A stretch of 64,000 bases of DNA, taken from NCBI GenBank assembly GCA_963772595.1, contig CAVYXZ010000009.1:1-64000 (forward strand), given 5' to 3'. Positions 54,426 to 63,125 of this stretch are shown here, piece after piece; positions within the stretch are counted from its first letter, which is position 1; every line of letters begins with the position of its first letter. A model generated the notes under the pieces. The model was given only the letters and a program-made list of their open reading frames with translations, ran no database searches and was not told the DNA's origin. A program made the position numbers and the translations under genes. The stretch comes from CAVYXZ01 sp963772595. GTDB taxonomy: Bacteria; Chloroflexota; Anaerolineae; Aggregatilineales; Phototrophicaceae.

Positions 54426-55448
54426 TCATATCTGCTTCATGCCAGCAGCCTCTCCCGCGCGTGATGCTGTGGGAGCCACGTAGGTCAGGGCGACCAGCGC
54501 ATGGCGCACCGTATCCTGAAGCGCTGTGACAAAGTGCGGATTCATCTGTTCGACCTGGTCGGCATAGGCGGCGGCCTCATCCTGCAACATCTGGATCTCC
54601 CTGGTATCCACAGGCTGAACCGCCCGGAGAGCCATCCGGGGCTGCGGGGTCGGGTTTCTCAGGGTCAGGTAGACCAGCATGAAGACCGTCGGCCCCACCT
54701 GCTCGTTGATCTGCGGATTATCGGCCAGCAAGTAATCAGGCCAGTGATTGACAATATGAATGAGGCTGCGTTCGAGCATCCCGGAGATCGGCTCGGAGGG
54801 ACGCGCAGGGCCAGGCACGATCACGAACTCTTCCTTATCCTGCGTGACGGACCGCGCCCGCCACACACTCAGCAGGCCGCGCGCGGCCAGATCCGCAATG
54901 GTTGCGCAGTAGATTTTGGCGACACTGCCGCTCTGGTTGCCATCGCGCAGGGCTGCCGTGCTGATGGGATACGCCTGGCCGTCGAAGCGGCTGGCCGGGA
55001 AGTGGACAGCCTCGACCGGGATAATGGCATGATGGCGCAGGACCCGGTTAAAGAGCAGCAGACGGCGAAGCATTGCCCCATTTTTCGGATTGTACAGCAG
55101 CGACCAGCGTCCACGCGACAGGCGTATGCTGTTCAGCAGCAAAATGACCGCAGGGACGAAGCACAAGAGGGCCAGGATCGCATCGGCGATGTGACTCTCC
55201 TTGCCATATGAAAAACCAACCAGTGTAATGATGGTCCCGATGACGAACAGGATCAGGGCGCTCGACAGCATCGACCCTATACCTCGCGCACGACCGCCCA
55301 ACGGAGCGGCGGTTCGCCAGATGAAGGGACAATCGCTCTTCTGGCAGCGGCACATAACGCTGCTTTCACAGTCTTCACAATGGAGTTCTTCAAGCGCCAG
55401 TACAGGGATATGATCTGCCGTGATCGCTGGACCCGCATTCAATGACAT
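54426..55448 (-). CDS. Hypothetical membrane protein with N-terminal zinc-ribbon-like cysteines
   Basis: A 340-residue protein. Near the start, CEDCESSVMCRCQKSDC (residues 24-40) has a five-cysteine cluster likely to bind zinc. Two transmembrane helices follow (about 60-82 and 87-107). The remaining 230 residues are soluble, with an alpha/beta pattern (RRLLLFNRVLRHHAIIPVEA) and a helical end. The architecture suggests a cytoplasmic sensor domain at the membrane. No known family. It is monocistronic, between two AT-rich gaps. Confidence 0.65.
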   Translation of the reverse strand: MSLNAGPAITADHIPVLALEELHCEDCESSVMCRCQKSDCPFIWRTAAPLGGRARGIGSMLSSALILFVIGTIITLVGFSYGKESHIADAILALLCFVPAVILLLNSIRLSRGRWSLLYNPKNGAMLRRLLLFNRVLRHHAIIPVEAVHFPASRFDGQAYPISTAALRDGNQSGSVAKIYCATIADLAARGLLSVWRARSVTQDKEEFVIVPGPARPSEPISGMLERSLIHIVNHWPDYLLADNPQINEQVGPTVFMLVYLTLRNPTPQPRMALRAVQPVDTREIQMLQDEAAAYADQVEQMNPHFVTALQDTVRHALVALTYVAPTASRAGEAAGMKQI

Positions 55449-55598
55449 TGCGTACCCCTCTTCCCAGGCCGGGGCCTGGAATATCGCCGGACGTTGCCCT
55501 AGTATATCCGCTTACGGCAAGAAGGGAATCATTTTTGTCATACGAATCTCATATACTCCTGTTCAGAGCAGTTACTGTCAAGCATAAAGACGGGCAGA

Positions 55599-56630
55599 CT
55601 AAAAGCTCAGCATGGCCTTAATGACCCCGGTTTCCGGCTTCAGCCAGGAGGCGAAATCGCGGACCAGCCCTTCCGGCGGGACCTTATGCGTCACCCAGGC
55701 ATCGAGGTCCACGCTGCCGTTTTGCAGGGAGGCGATGACGTGCTGCCAGTCCTGCGCGGTGGCGTTGCGCGAGGATTTAAGCGTGATCTCGTGGCTGTGG
55801 AAGTGCGGATTGAAGAATTCGATGTTGTCCTTCGTGAGGCCGACGAAGACTAACTGCCCGGCGTGCGCGACATCGTAGAAAGCGTTCTGCATCGAGGCGC
55901 GGCTGCCGGTGCAGTCGAAGACGGTGGTGGGCAGATCGCCCAATTCCTCGACCAGCGAATCCGGCGTGGCTTCACGGGCGTCGAAGGTCTGCTCGATGCC
56001 CAGATTTTCCCGGCAGAAGGCCAGACGATCCGGGTTGATGTCCATCGCCATGACGTTGACGCCTTCGAGACGGGCAAAGGCCATTGTCCCCAGGCCGATG
56101 GGTCCCGCGCCGATGACCAGGACGTTCTCGCCCGGCTGTAGGGCCGCGCGCCGGACCGCGTGCGCGCCGATGCCGACCATTTCGACCAGCGCCAGGCTCT
56201 CCAGCGGGACCCCGGCGGCAAGATGCAGCTTACGGATGGGGACGGTCAGCAGCTCGCGCATCCCGCCGTCTTTGTGGACACCATAGAGCCAGAGCGATTT
56301 GCAGCAGTTATAGCGTCCCTGACGGCAGGCGATACAGTGACCACACTCGATATAAGGTTCGACGGCGACGACATCCCCGACTTTGAGGCCGTGATCGGTC
56401 TCGCTGGGGCCGAGAGCGACGATTTCGGCGGCAAGTTCGTGCCCCAGGATTCGCGGATATTCGAAAAAGGGCTGCTTGCCTTCGAAGGCGTGCAGGTCCG
56501 TGCCGCAGATGCCGACACGCAGGATGCGCACGACGGCTTCCTCCGGGCCGGGCGCACCGGGTTCGGGTGTATCGGTCAGGGTAAAGTGGCCGGGTTCGTC
56601 AAGGATGATGGTTTTCATAGAGTTGTTCAT
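55599..56630 (-). CDS. Zinc-dependent polyol/threonine-type dehydrogenase (MDR)
   Basis: A 343-residue protein; start ATG at 56630, or possibly ATG at 56618. Catalytic zinc ligands are C42 (ICGTDLH) and H64-E65 (LGHE). The structural-zinc lobe is CGHCIACRQGRYNC. The Rossmann motif is GAGPIGLG. It resembles L-idonate/sorbitol/galactonate dehydrogenases more than simple alcohol dehydrogenases. It should interconvert a sugar alcohol or aldonate with its ketone, feeding the catabolic genes to its left and right. Catalytic residues look intact. Confidence 0.92.
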   Translation of the reverse strand: MNNSMKTIILDEPGHFTLTDTPEPGAPGPEEAVVRILRVGICGTDLHAFEGKQPFFEYPRILGHELAAEIVALGPSETDHGLKVGDVVAVEPYIECGHCIACRQGRYNCCKSLWLYGVHKDGGMRELLTVPIRKLHLAAGVPLESLALVEMVGIGAHAVRRAALQPGENVLVIGAGPIGLGTMAFARLEGVNVMAMDINPDRLAFCRENLGIEQTFDAREATPDSLVEELGDLPTTVFDCTGSRASMQNAFYDVAHAGQLVFVGLTKDNIEFFNPHFHSHEITLKSSRNATAQDWQHVIASLQNGSVDLDAWVTHKVPPEGLVRDFASWLKPETGVIKAMLSF

Positions 56631-56708
56631 CTCCAGTCAATAGTCGATAAAATCAAAAACCGAAGGTCGAGAAAGCCAATTGGATCGGACATAGAATTCA
56701 CGGAAGGT

Positions 56709-56734
56709 GTAGGGGAGCACCTGCGTGTGCTCCC
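56709..56734. repeat. GTAGGGGC-type hairpin repeat
   Basis: GTAGGGGAGCACCTGCGTGT continuing to GCTCCCAC. A further member of the window-wide family. Confidence 0.65.
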
Positions 56735-56808
56735 ACCCCTACCCCAGCGCGTAAATATCCCTATTATAATCGTAACGCTGACCTGTCTCTTCCATGATTT
56801 TGCAGTCC

Positions 56809-58108
56809 CTAGCCGTTTCTGCCACCGCGTAAATCCCCGATAACGCCCCTGCTAATGGCCTTCAGGAGCAGCGGCGGCCCCAGCTTATAGTCTGCAGGGC
56901 TGATGGCGCGGCTCAGATAGCGAAAGAACTGCCGCTGATAATCGGAGTCGCTAATCAGATAGCGCGCGAAGGTCTGGATGGCGAAGGCGGGCGGCGTCAT
57001 AAAGAGGCTCTGCTTCAGATTCGCCACCGTCTGCCGGAACATGAGTTGGGTTTCATCGAGCAAGCGCTGCCGGTAACGCGCCCCGGCTTCGGCCCAGCTG
57101 AGATCGCCCCGCTTCCATGCCAGGATCGACTCGGCCAGCAGCTTCGAGCCGAGCAGCGCATCGTAGATTCCCTGGCCGTCGGACGGGTCTTTGTAATGCA
57201 CCGCATCGCCCACTAAGGCCCACTGTACGCCAAAGGGTTCGCGGTAGCCGTTCTCAATCGGGCGTATCCCGACCATCGCGGAGACCTGCTGCGCGTTTTT
57301 CAGCCGATTTTGCAGATGCGGCACCCGCTGAAGCGCCTCCGCGTAGGCCTGTTCTGCGCCATGCGCGCCGAAATGCGCATCTTCCGACGGCATGACGGTG
57401 GCAATCAGATACTTACGCTCGGCGATAGGGATCATCAGAATCATGAAGCGCCGGGCCGTATTGTAGGTCGTGATGGCGTTCGGCCAGTCCGCCGAATAGT
57501 CGTCCACGTTGTCCCACTCGGCCATATAGCCCGCCGAGGTGAAGTCGTTCAGTTCGCCGACCCCCACTGCACCAAATTCGCGCGCGACAAAACTAAAGCG
57601 GCCATCCGCGCCGACGACCAGATCCGCCGTGAATGTCTCCGGCTCGTCAGCACTGGACCGCCCCCTGACGCCCGTGACCGTGCCGCTGTCATCCTTGAGG
57701 ATATGCGTCACCGCGAAGCCCTGCCGGGCCGTGACTCCCGGCGCTTGCGCCGCATGAGTCCACAGGGCATTGATCGAAGTGGCTGCGGTCGATACCGTAG
57801 AAGTATTCGCGGTCCCCGCCGATGCCCGCAATCGGCATCTCCACCTCGAAGTAATCGATCATGTGAACCACGAATCGGTCCACGCGGCTGCCGGGCAATG
57901 TGTATTCACCTTCATCCAGACCGAGTTCGTCCAGCAGGCGCATCGTCCCCGGATGAACGTGCGGGCCGGAGGGCACACTGGGCCAGCTTGGGAAACTCGC
58001 CCGGTCCAGCAGCAGCATCTTGAGGTCATGCCCCGCCAGGCGCAGGGCGAGGCTTGCCCCGGCGCAGCGGCCCCCGATGATAATCACGTCATAGTGATTT
58101 TCCGCCAT
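56809..58108 (-). CDS. FAD-dependent oxidoreductase, geranylgeranyl-reductase/PHBH-like (one frameshift)
   Basis: About 432 residues after removing one extra base at 57775 (TTC[G]ATC). I chose the ATG at 58108 (MAENHYDVIIIGG), with GAGGGA upstream. FAD motifs are IIIGGRCAG (GxGxxG-like), LVVGADGRFSFVA (the DG motif) and WALVGDAVHYKDPSDGQG. These define the class A flavoprotein monooxygenase or geranylgeranyl-reductase group. Typical roles are hydroxylation of aromatics or reduction of isoprenoids. The substrate is not predictable here. Confidence 0.85.
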
Positions 58109-58196
58109 AGGTCCCTCTATAGTCATGGAGTCAGGAATTGACAACTCTATAGTAACGGAGTTTTGGCGAAATTGCTGAAACTAACAACCTGGCAGC

Positions 58197-58547
58197 TTAG
58201 TGCCGCTTGCGCTGCCGGTACTTCACATTCGCCAGCTTCTGTGCGGCGGCCCATGCCTTCTTGCGCTGGCTATCGTCATAATCCCGGTAGTCGGCGATCT
58301 TCGCCAGCGGGACCAGTTCGGTCGGGAGTGGATAGCCTTGTCCTTCGACATCGACGAAGGCATACAGCACGCCTTTCGCCAGCCGGTCCCGGTAGTTAAG
58401 TGGGTAATCCTGCTCCTCAAAATCGACGCATACCAGATCCAGTATCCACGTCAATCTGGTGATACTCGCAGCGCGCAGCCAGCGGGCTCGATTCGTCTTT
58501 TTGAAAACGGCTGCACACAAAACATCCCAACGGAACGCTGTGACCAT
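58197..58547 (-). CDS. Hypothetical protein
   Basis: About 116 residues from an ATG at 58547. A longer reading in the same frame would overlap the Ldh-type gene and looks artificial. A hydrophobic central piece (ITRLTWILDLVCVDFEEQDY) and a basic end (KKAWAAAQKLANVKYRQRKRH) are visible. No family recognised. It is 61 bases after the Ldh-type dehydrogenase gene and could be co-transcribed. Confidence 0.5.
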   Translation of the reverse strand: MVTAFRWDVLCAAVFKKTNRARWLRAASITRLTWILDLVCVDFEEQDYPLNYRDRLAKGVLYAFVDVEGQGYPLPTELVPLAKIADYRDYDDSQRKKAWAAAQKLANVKYRQRKRH

Positions 58548-58608
58548 TTGGCATAGGAGACCCTCTCCAATAAGCAACACCTCACGATTTAACGTAGGGG
58601 CATAACGC

Positions 58609-59673
58609 TCAGGCCAGGGGCGCGGGCGGGGTGACACCGAATTTCTCGGCCCAGGGCAGCAGCGCGGGCATGATCGTCGGGTAGAGTTCGAGACCGTGTT
58701 GGCGCTGTTCGGCACGCAGATGCAGGCCCCGGCTGCCGGGCAATCGTACCGGCGGATTACCGGGCTTGACCGGGTTGGCGCGGCTGGCTTCGGCGAGCCA
58801 CTGCGTCTGGCGCGTGAAGGACTCGAGTCCGCCAAAGGCAGCGGGGTCGATCACCTGCAAGAAGACCGATGCGCCCCAGGGACCGGGTGGATCGGCGCGG
58901 CCATGTCCGCCCAGCGCTGAGGTCAGCGTCTCCACCAGCAGGCCGAGCGCGAAGCCTTTGTAGCCCAGGTCCATGCCGCCCAGCGGCAGAATCGTGCCAG
59001 GCGGGTCCGCCGCCAGCATGACCGCCGGGTCGTCACTGGGATTGCCCTGGTTATCGAGCATCCAGGGACCGGGCATCCGCTCACCGTCTTTGAAGTAGCG
59101 CGCCACGTAACCGTTGGCCGTATTGGACATGCTGATGTCGATGATGATCGGCTCGCCTTCGGTGGGGATGCCTGCCGCGAGCGGGTTGGGCGTGTAGAGG
59201 GCGCGCAGCCCGCCAAAGGGGGCGACGCTGCGGTCGTTGGGGTCGGAGCAGGTCAGCAGCATGAAGAGGCCGCGCTGGGTGGCGCGTTCCGGGAAGGCGG
59301 CCAGCGAGGCGATATGGTGGCTGCGGCGGATGACGACGGTGACGATTGGATTCGTCTCGATACGCTCGAAGGCCAGGTTCATGGCCTGCTCGACCAGCCA
59401 GGGGCCGGGCAGATAGCGACCATCCCAGGTGACTGCCGCGCCATGATCGGCGAGGACGGTCGGCTCGCCCTCGGTCGCCATGCTGCCCTGTTCGACTTCG
59501 CGCAGGTAGGGGCCTAGCAGGTTGAGGCCGTGCGTGCTGTGGCCCATCAGGTCCGCCTCGACCAGATAGAATGCTACACTGTGGGCGCGCTCGGCGGGCA
59601 GCCCGGCGTGAACGCCCAGCTGCGTGGCGAAGTCGATCAGATCGTCAGCGCTGTAACGAGGGGATTCGGTCAT
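58609..59673 (-). CDS. Malate/L-lactate-type (Ldh2 family) dehydrogenase
   Basis: A 354-residue protein of the malate/lactate/ureidoglycolate/2,3-diketogulonate dehydrogenase family (a fold separate from ordinary lactate dehydrogenase). It keeps the catalytic His of the STHG motif (residues about 46-49, ADLMGHSTHG), the cofactor segment PNPLAAGIP and the GGMDLGYKGFALGLLVE stretch. It reduces a 2-keto acid or oxidises a hydroxy acid with NAD(P)H. In this sugar-acid cluster a diketogulonate- or 2-keto-aldonate-type substrate is plausible. Confidence 0.9.
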   Translation of the reverse strand: MTESPRYSADDLIDFATQLGVHAGLPAERAHSVAFYLVEADLMGHSTHGLNLLGPYLREVEQGSMATEGEPTVLADHGAAVTWDGRYLPGPWLVEQAMNLAFERIETNPIVTVVIRRSHHIASLAAFPERATQRGLFMLLTCSDPNDRSVAPFGGLRALYTPNPLAAGIPTEGEPIIIDISMSNTANGYVARYFKDGERMPGPWMLDNQGNPSDDPAVMLAADPPGTILPLGGMDLGYKGFALGLLVETLTSALGGHGRADPPGPWGASVFLQVIDPAAFGGLESFTRQTQWLAEASRANPVKPGNPPVRLPGSRGLHLRAEQRQHGLELYPTIMPALLPWAEKFGVTPPAPLA

Positions 59674-59759
59674 GTGGGGTTATCCTCAAGAATGATTCTA
59701 GAAAGCTTTAGCAAGATCAGGTGCGAAGCAGCCCCGGCCTATTGGGTCCACCCGCCCTT

Positions 59760-59782
59760 GTAGGGACACGGCACGCCGTGTC
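59760..59782. repeat. GTAGGGAC-type hairpin repeat
   Basis: GTAGGGACACGGCACGCCGT followed by GTCC; the core ACGGCA/CGCCGT is palindromic. It is close to the unit at 41.89 kb. Confidence 0.75.
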
Positions 59783-59822
59783 CGCCGGACACCCCCGCGT
59801 TGGAACGAGGCAAGCCTCACCC

Positions 59823-60664
59823 CTACGTGTCGCCGTGCAAGAGCGCATCCAGCACCTCGTCCAGCGGCGGAGTCTCCGGCGCATCTTTGAAATCTGCAAT
59901 GCGGCGGTAGAGCACTGCCGCAGCGGCGTGAAAGCCACCAGGGATGCCCGTGCCTTCAAGGGTAGCGGAAATCTCGTCCATCTCCCCGGCGAAGCGCCAG
60001 GCACGGTCGGTCACGCGGCGCACGCGCATTTCGGTTTGCTCAGCGAAGTCGGAGCCATTGCGCGACCACTGCGCGTTGAGTTCCTCGCGCACATGGAGCG
60101 CGTCAGCAGCGGCGAGGATGCCGCAGAGCAGCGCGGTCGTGCCTTTGCTGTAGGCGGCGAAGCACATCTTCAGCGCGGAGGCCTTGTTGTAGCTCGTGCC
60201 GATGATCTCGGTCTCCAGCGGACCCGCCGAAAAAAGCGCGGCAGCAGAGTCAGCATCCGGGCCGGAGAGATAGAGCCAGGTGCGCCCAGGCTCCCAGGCC
60301 GGGCCGCCGATGATGCTGCCATCGACGAAGTTGATTCCGGCTTCGGTCATGGCCTCGGCGATGTGGATGGCGCGCTGCGGCGAGATGGCGTTGGCATCCA
60401 GATAAAGGCCGCTGAAGCCCTGGGCGATGACCTCCTGCGCCACCGTTTCGGCGGCGGCAGGCGGGCAGACGCAGAGGATAGCCTCGCAGGTCTGGCAGAG
60501 CGCGGCGAGCGTCCCGGCGTCTTGCAGATCGTGTTCTGCGGCGCGGGACTGAGCTCTCGGCGCTGCGGCCTTCAGAGGCCCAGTAGACGCGTATGGCCGC
60601 TGTTCTGGGCGGAGGCGGCAATCGAGATGCCCATCTGGCCGGGGTGCAGGATTCCGACGTTCAT
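59823..60664 (-). CDS. NAD(P)-dependent 6PGDH-like dehydrogenase, DUF1932 (two frameshifts)
   Basis: About 279 residues after removing two extra bases near 60585 and 60550. The rebuilt start is MNVGILHPGQMGISIAASAQ, the glycine-rich dinucleotide loop. It continues into LYLDANAISPQRAIHIAEAM and NFVDGSIIGGPAW, and the C-terminal helices contain SYNKASALKMCFAAYSKGTT, the catalytic Lys segment of beta-hydroxyacid dehydrogenases, here in the DUF1932 variant. It would oxidise a hydroxy acid. It follows the GH39-like gene by five bases and so belongs to the same operon. Confidence 0.85.
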
Positions 60665-60669
60665 ACGGT

Positions 60670-62312
60670 CTAATCCTCCTCGATAAGCAGCAGGGAAATG
60701 GCGTGCGTGGGCAGATCAAAGCCCAGCTTGATTGTACCATCCTGCGCCTGAATCGCGCGCGGCGGCTCCAGGAGTTCCAGATCGTCACGGGTCTTGAGGG
60801 CGGCATACTGCTCCGGTGAGGGGTACATCGGGCTGCCCTGCCGCAGCCACTCGGCATAGGCGTTGCTGTGCGCCGCATCGATGCGGTAATGCGTCAGCTT
60901 GAACGAATCGGAGCTCGAAGGGCAGATTGGCTGATCTCGACCTCGACGCGGATGAGTCACTGCGCTCGAAGTCGTCGTGATGGCTGTAGACCAGGACTTG
61001 CAGACTGTGGCTGCCCAGCAGCGTGGCGAAGCCGCCGACATCGGCATCCGACTCGAAGCCCCATTTGTCCGCGTAAGCCAGCGGGTCTTTGCTGCCGCTG
61101 CTCGTGAAGCTGAGCGCCTGATGGCCCATTTTCGCGTAGGCGCGGAACAGGTTCAGAATCGCCTTGTCGATACCCTGCGTCGAGAAAGCGCGCGTGCCTT
61201 CGAAGCAGCGTTCGCCGACGAACATGAAAGCCCAACTGAGCAGGCGCAGGTCCCACTCCTGCTGGCGCGCGAACTGGCTGACCTTGTCGAAAGCCGCCGC
61301 GACGAAGCTGGCATAATATTCGGTGTTGCGGAAGTTCAGATTGATATTGTCCCAGGCTCCCCCGGCGGCCCAGCCATCGGGGTCGATCTCGGAGAGGATA
61401 CATTCGAGATCGGCATAGTCGGCATAGCTGGCTGAGGATCTCATAGCCGGTCTGCGTATCCTGCAAAATCCGCTGGACCGAGGGCGGATTCTGCTTGCGG
61501 TGCAGCGGGTCAGGCCGGTAGCCACCGCCTTTGACGTGGAAGGTGACGAAATCGAGCGGCGTGCCGGTCTGGCCGGTGACGGCGTTGGTCCCGTTGGCGC
61601 AGTGGTTCAGGAAAGAGTCCAGGTACTGGCCGGAACGCCCGTCGGCGTGCGGGTTGGTCGTGCCGGGGCCACCCACACGGCAGTCCGGGCAGGCGGCTTT
61701 GACGGCGGCAGCGCTGTAATCGTAGAGTTTGTTGTAGTCCTCGATGCTGCCGCGCCAGTAGTAGTTCAGGTCCGGCTCGTTCCACAGCTCCCAATACCAG
61801 CTGGCGATCTCCACCTGACCGTAGCGCTCCTGGCAGTGCTGCACCAGTGCAAAGACCAGATCGTACCACTTCTGGTAATCCTTCGGCGGGCAGGCCCAGC
61901 CATAAGCCTTGTAATCGCGGAAAGAGGGATCGCTGCGATAGTCATAACAGGCCGGGTCGGCCAGGTGCAGCGGCATGAAGCCCAGTTCGACAAAGGGCTT
62001 GCAGTGCTGCTGCAAGATGGTGTCGAAGATCAGATCGACAAAGGTCCAGTCATAGAGCGGCTGACCGTCCTCGTCTTCCAGGTAGGCGTTGGTGGAACCC
62101 CATTTGTAGGCCGCATGACCGTTGCCGGTACAGAAGAGATGATGCGCGCGGACGTAGTAGGGCTTCTCCTGCATGGCGGCGAACTTCGCCAACAGCGCCT
62201 GACCTTCGGGCACATAGGTATAGTTGATCTCGTCATAGCCAATGTAATTCCAGTTGTGCGGCAGATCGCCCAGCCCCTGCCCGGCGTCTACCTTGATCTC
62301 TACGTCAGACAT
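60670..62312 (-). CDS. GH39-like glycoside hydrolase (two or more frameshifts)
   Basis: About 546 residues after removing two extra bases near 61427 (CAG[C]TAT) and 60.90-60.95 kb; the second zone may hold more than one error. It has a TIM-barrel with the acid/base Glu in YWELWNEPDL (E179) and a nucleophile candidate in LSEIDPDG near residue 308. A beta-rich C-terminal domain follows. GH39 enzymes are beta-xylosidases or alpha-iduronidases. There is no signal peptide, so it would act on imported oligosaccharides. It fits plant polysaccharide or glycosaminoglycan breakdown, but its substrate is not clear. Confidence 0.85.
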
Positions 62313-62353
62313 CCTGTCCTCCGTGTTACGCTATCCGGCAAGTCATTTGCCGC

Positions 62354-62380
62354 GTAGGGGCGATCCTATGTGATCGCCCG
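62354..62380. repeat. GTAGGGGC-type hairpin repeat
   Basis: GTAGGGGCGATCCTATGTGA continuing to TCGCCCG. Its stem GGGCGATC pairs with GATCGCCC. Confidence 0.75.
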
Positions 62381-62401
62381 GCGGATGTGTGAGATTGGTG
62401 T

Positions 62402-63089
62402 TTAATGTTTGAAACGGCGTTGCAGATAACCGTCGGCCTTGAAATCCGGCCCGTTCATGTAGTCCAGCATGGACAGCTCGCCATCACGCAGGCGTTTGGC
62501 CTCCGCCGCCACCTTGTCGGCAATCAGAGTCGGGGATGACGGTCACGCCGTTGAGATCGCCATGAATCAGATCGCCGGGCTTGATCTCCACACCGTCAAT
62601 CGTCACCGGCACGTTGACCTCCAGCAGGCGGGCGTTGCCATGCGAGGCCACAACTCCCAGCGCGAAATACTGGAAGCCGAGCGCATGGACCTCCGCCAGA
62701 TCGCGCACGCCGCCATCCGTCACCAGCCCGACCGCCTGGAACTTGCTCGCCAGGGTCGCCATCATCTCGCCCATGTGCGCCGATTTGCGCGGGTCGGGGC
62801 CGACGTCCTTGAAGACGATCACCAGCGGTTTGTTGGGCGCGGACTCCATCGCTTTGACCCAGTTTGTGAAGCCCTCCTGCGGGCGCGGGACATCCGGCGT
62901 CATGGTATCGACCGTGACCGTGACCGCGTAGCCCAGCATGGGCGGCAGGTCCGGCGTCAGGCAGCGAATATCCACCCCGGTATAGCCCTCACAGCGCCCG
63001 CGCACCTCGAAGGTCTCGATGGCGTTGCAGATGGTGGGCGTGTCGATGGCCCGGAGGGCCGCCAATTGTTCATCGCTGAGTTGTTTCAT
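62402..63089 (-). CDS. RraA-family aldolase/decarboxylase-like protein (one frameshift)
   Basis: About 228 residues after removing one extra base at 62528 (GAC[T]CTG). I chose the ATG at 63089 (MKQLSDEQLAALRAID), with GAGGA upstream. It shows the RraA-like fold: TPTICNAIETFEVRGR, GLVTDGGVRDLAEV with the conserved R-D pair, and GDLIHGDLNGVTVIP. The corrected end reads LIADKVAAEAKRLRDGELSM. Non-RNase members of this family are 4-hydroxy-4-methyl-2-oxoglutarate-type aldolases or sugar-acid aldolases, which matches the surrounding catabolic genes. Confidence 0.88.
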
Positions 63090-63125
63090 GGCCGTTTCTT
63101 CCTCGTTAGTGTTCAAATAAAGTCG

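Noticed and set aside
54308..54529. Plus-strand ORF of 73 codons between the HTH and membrane-protein genes
   Set aside because: It has no ribosome-binding site, no family resemblance, and overlaps the end of the membrane protein gene.
61500..62357. Plus-strand ORF of 285 codons opposite the GH39-like gene
   Set aside because: It is hydrophobic-looking only because it mirrors the hydrolase codons; no start signal and no family.
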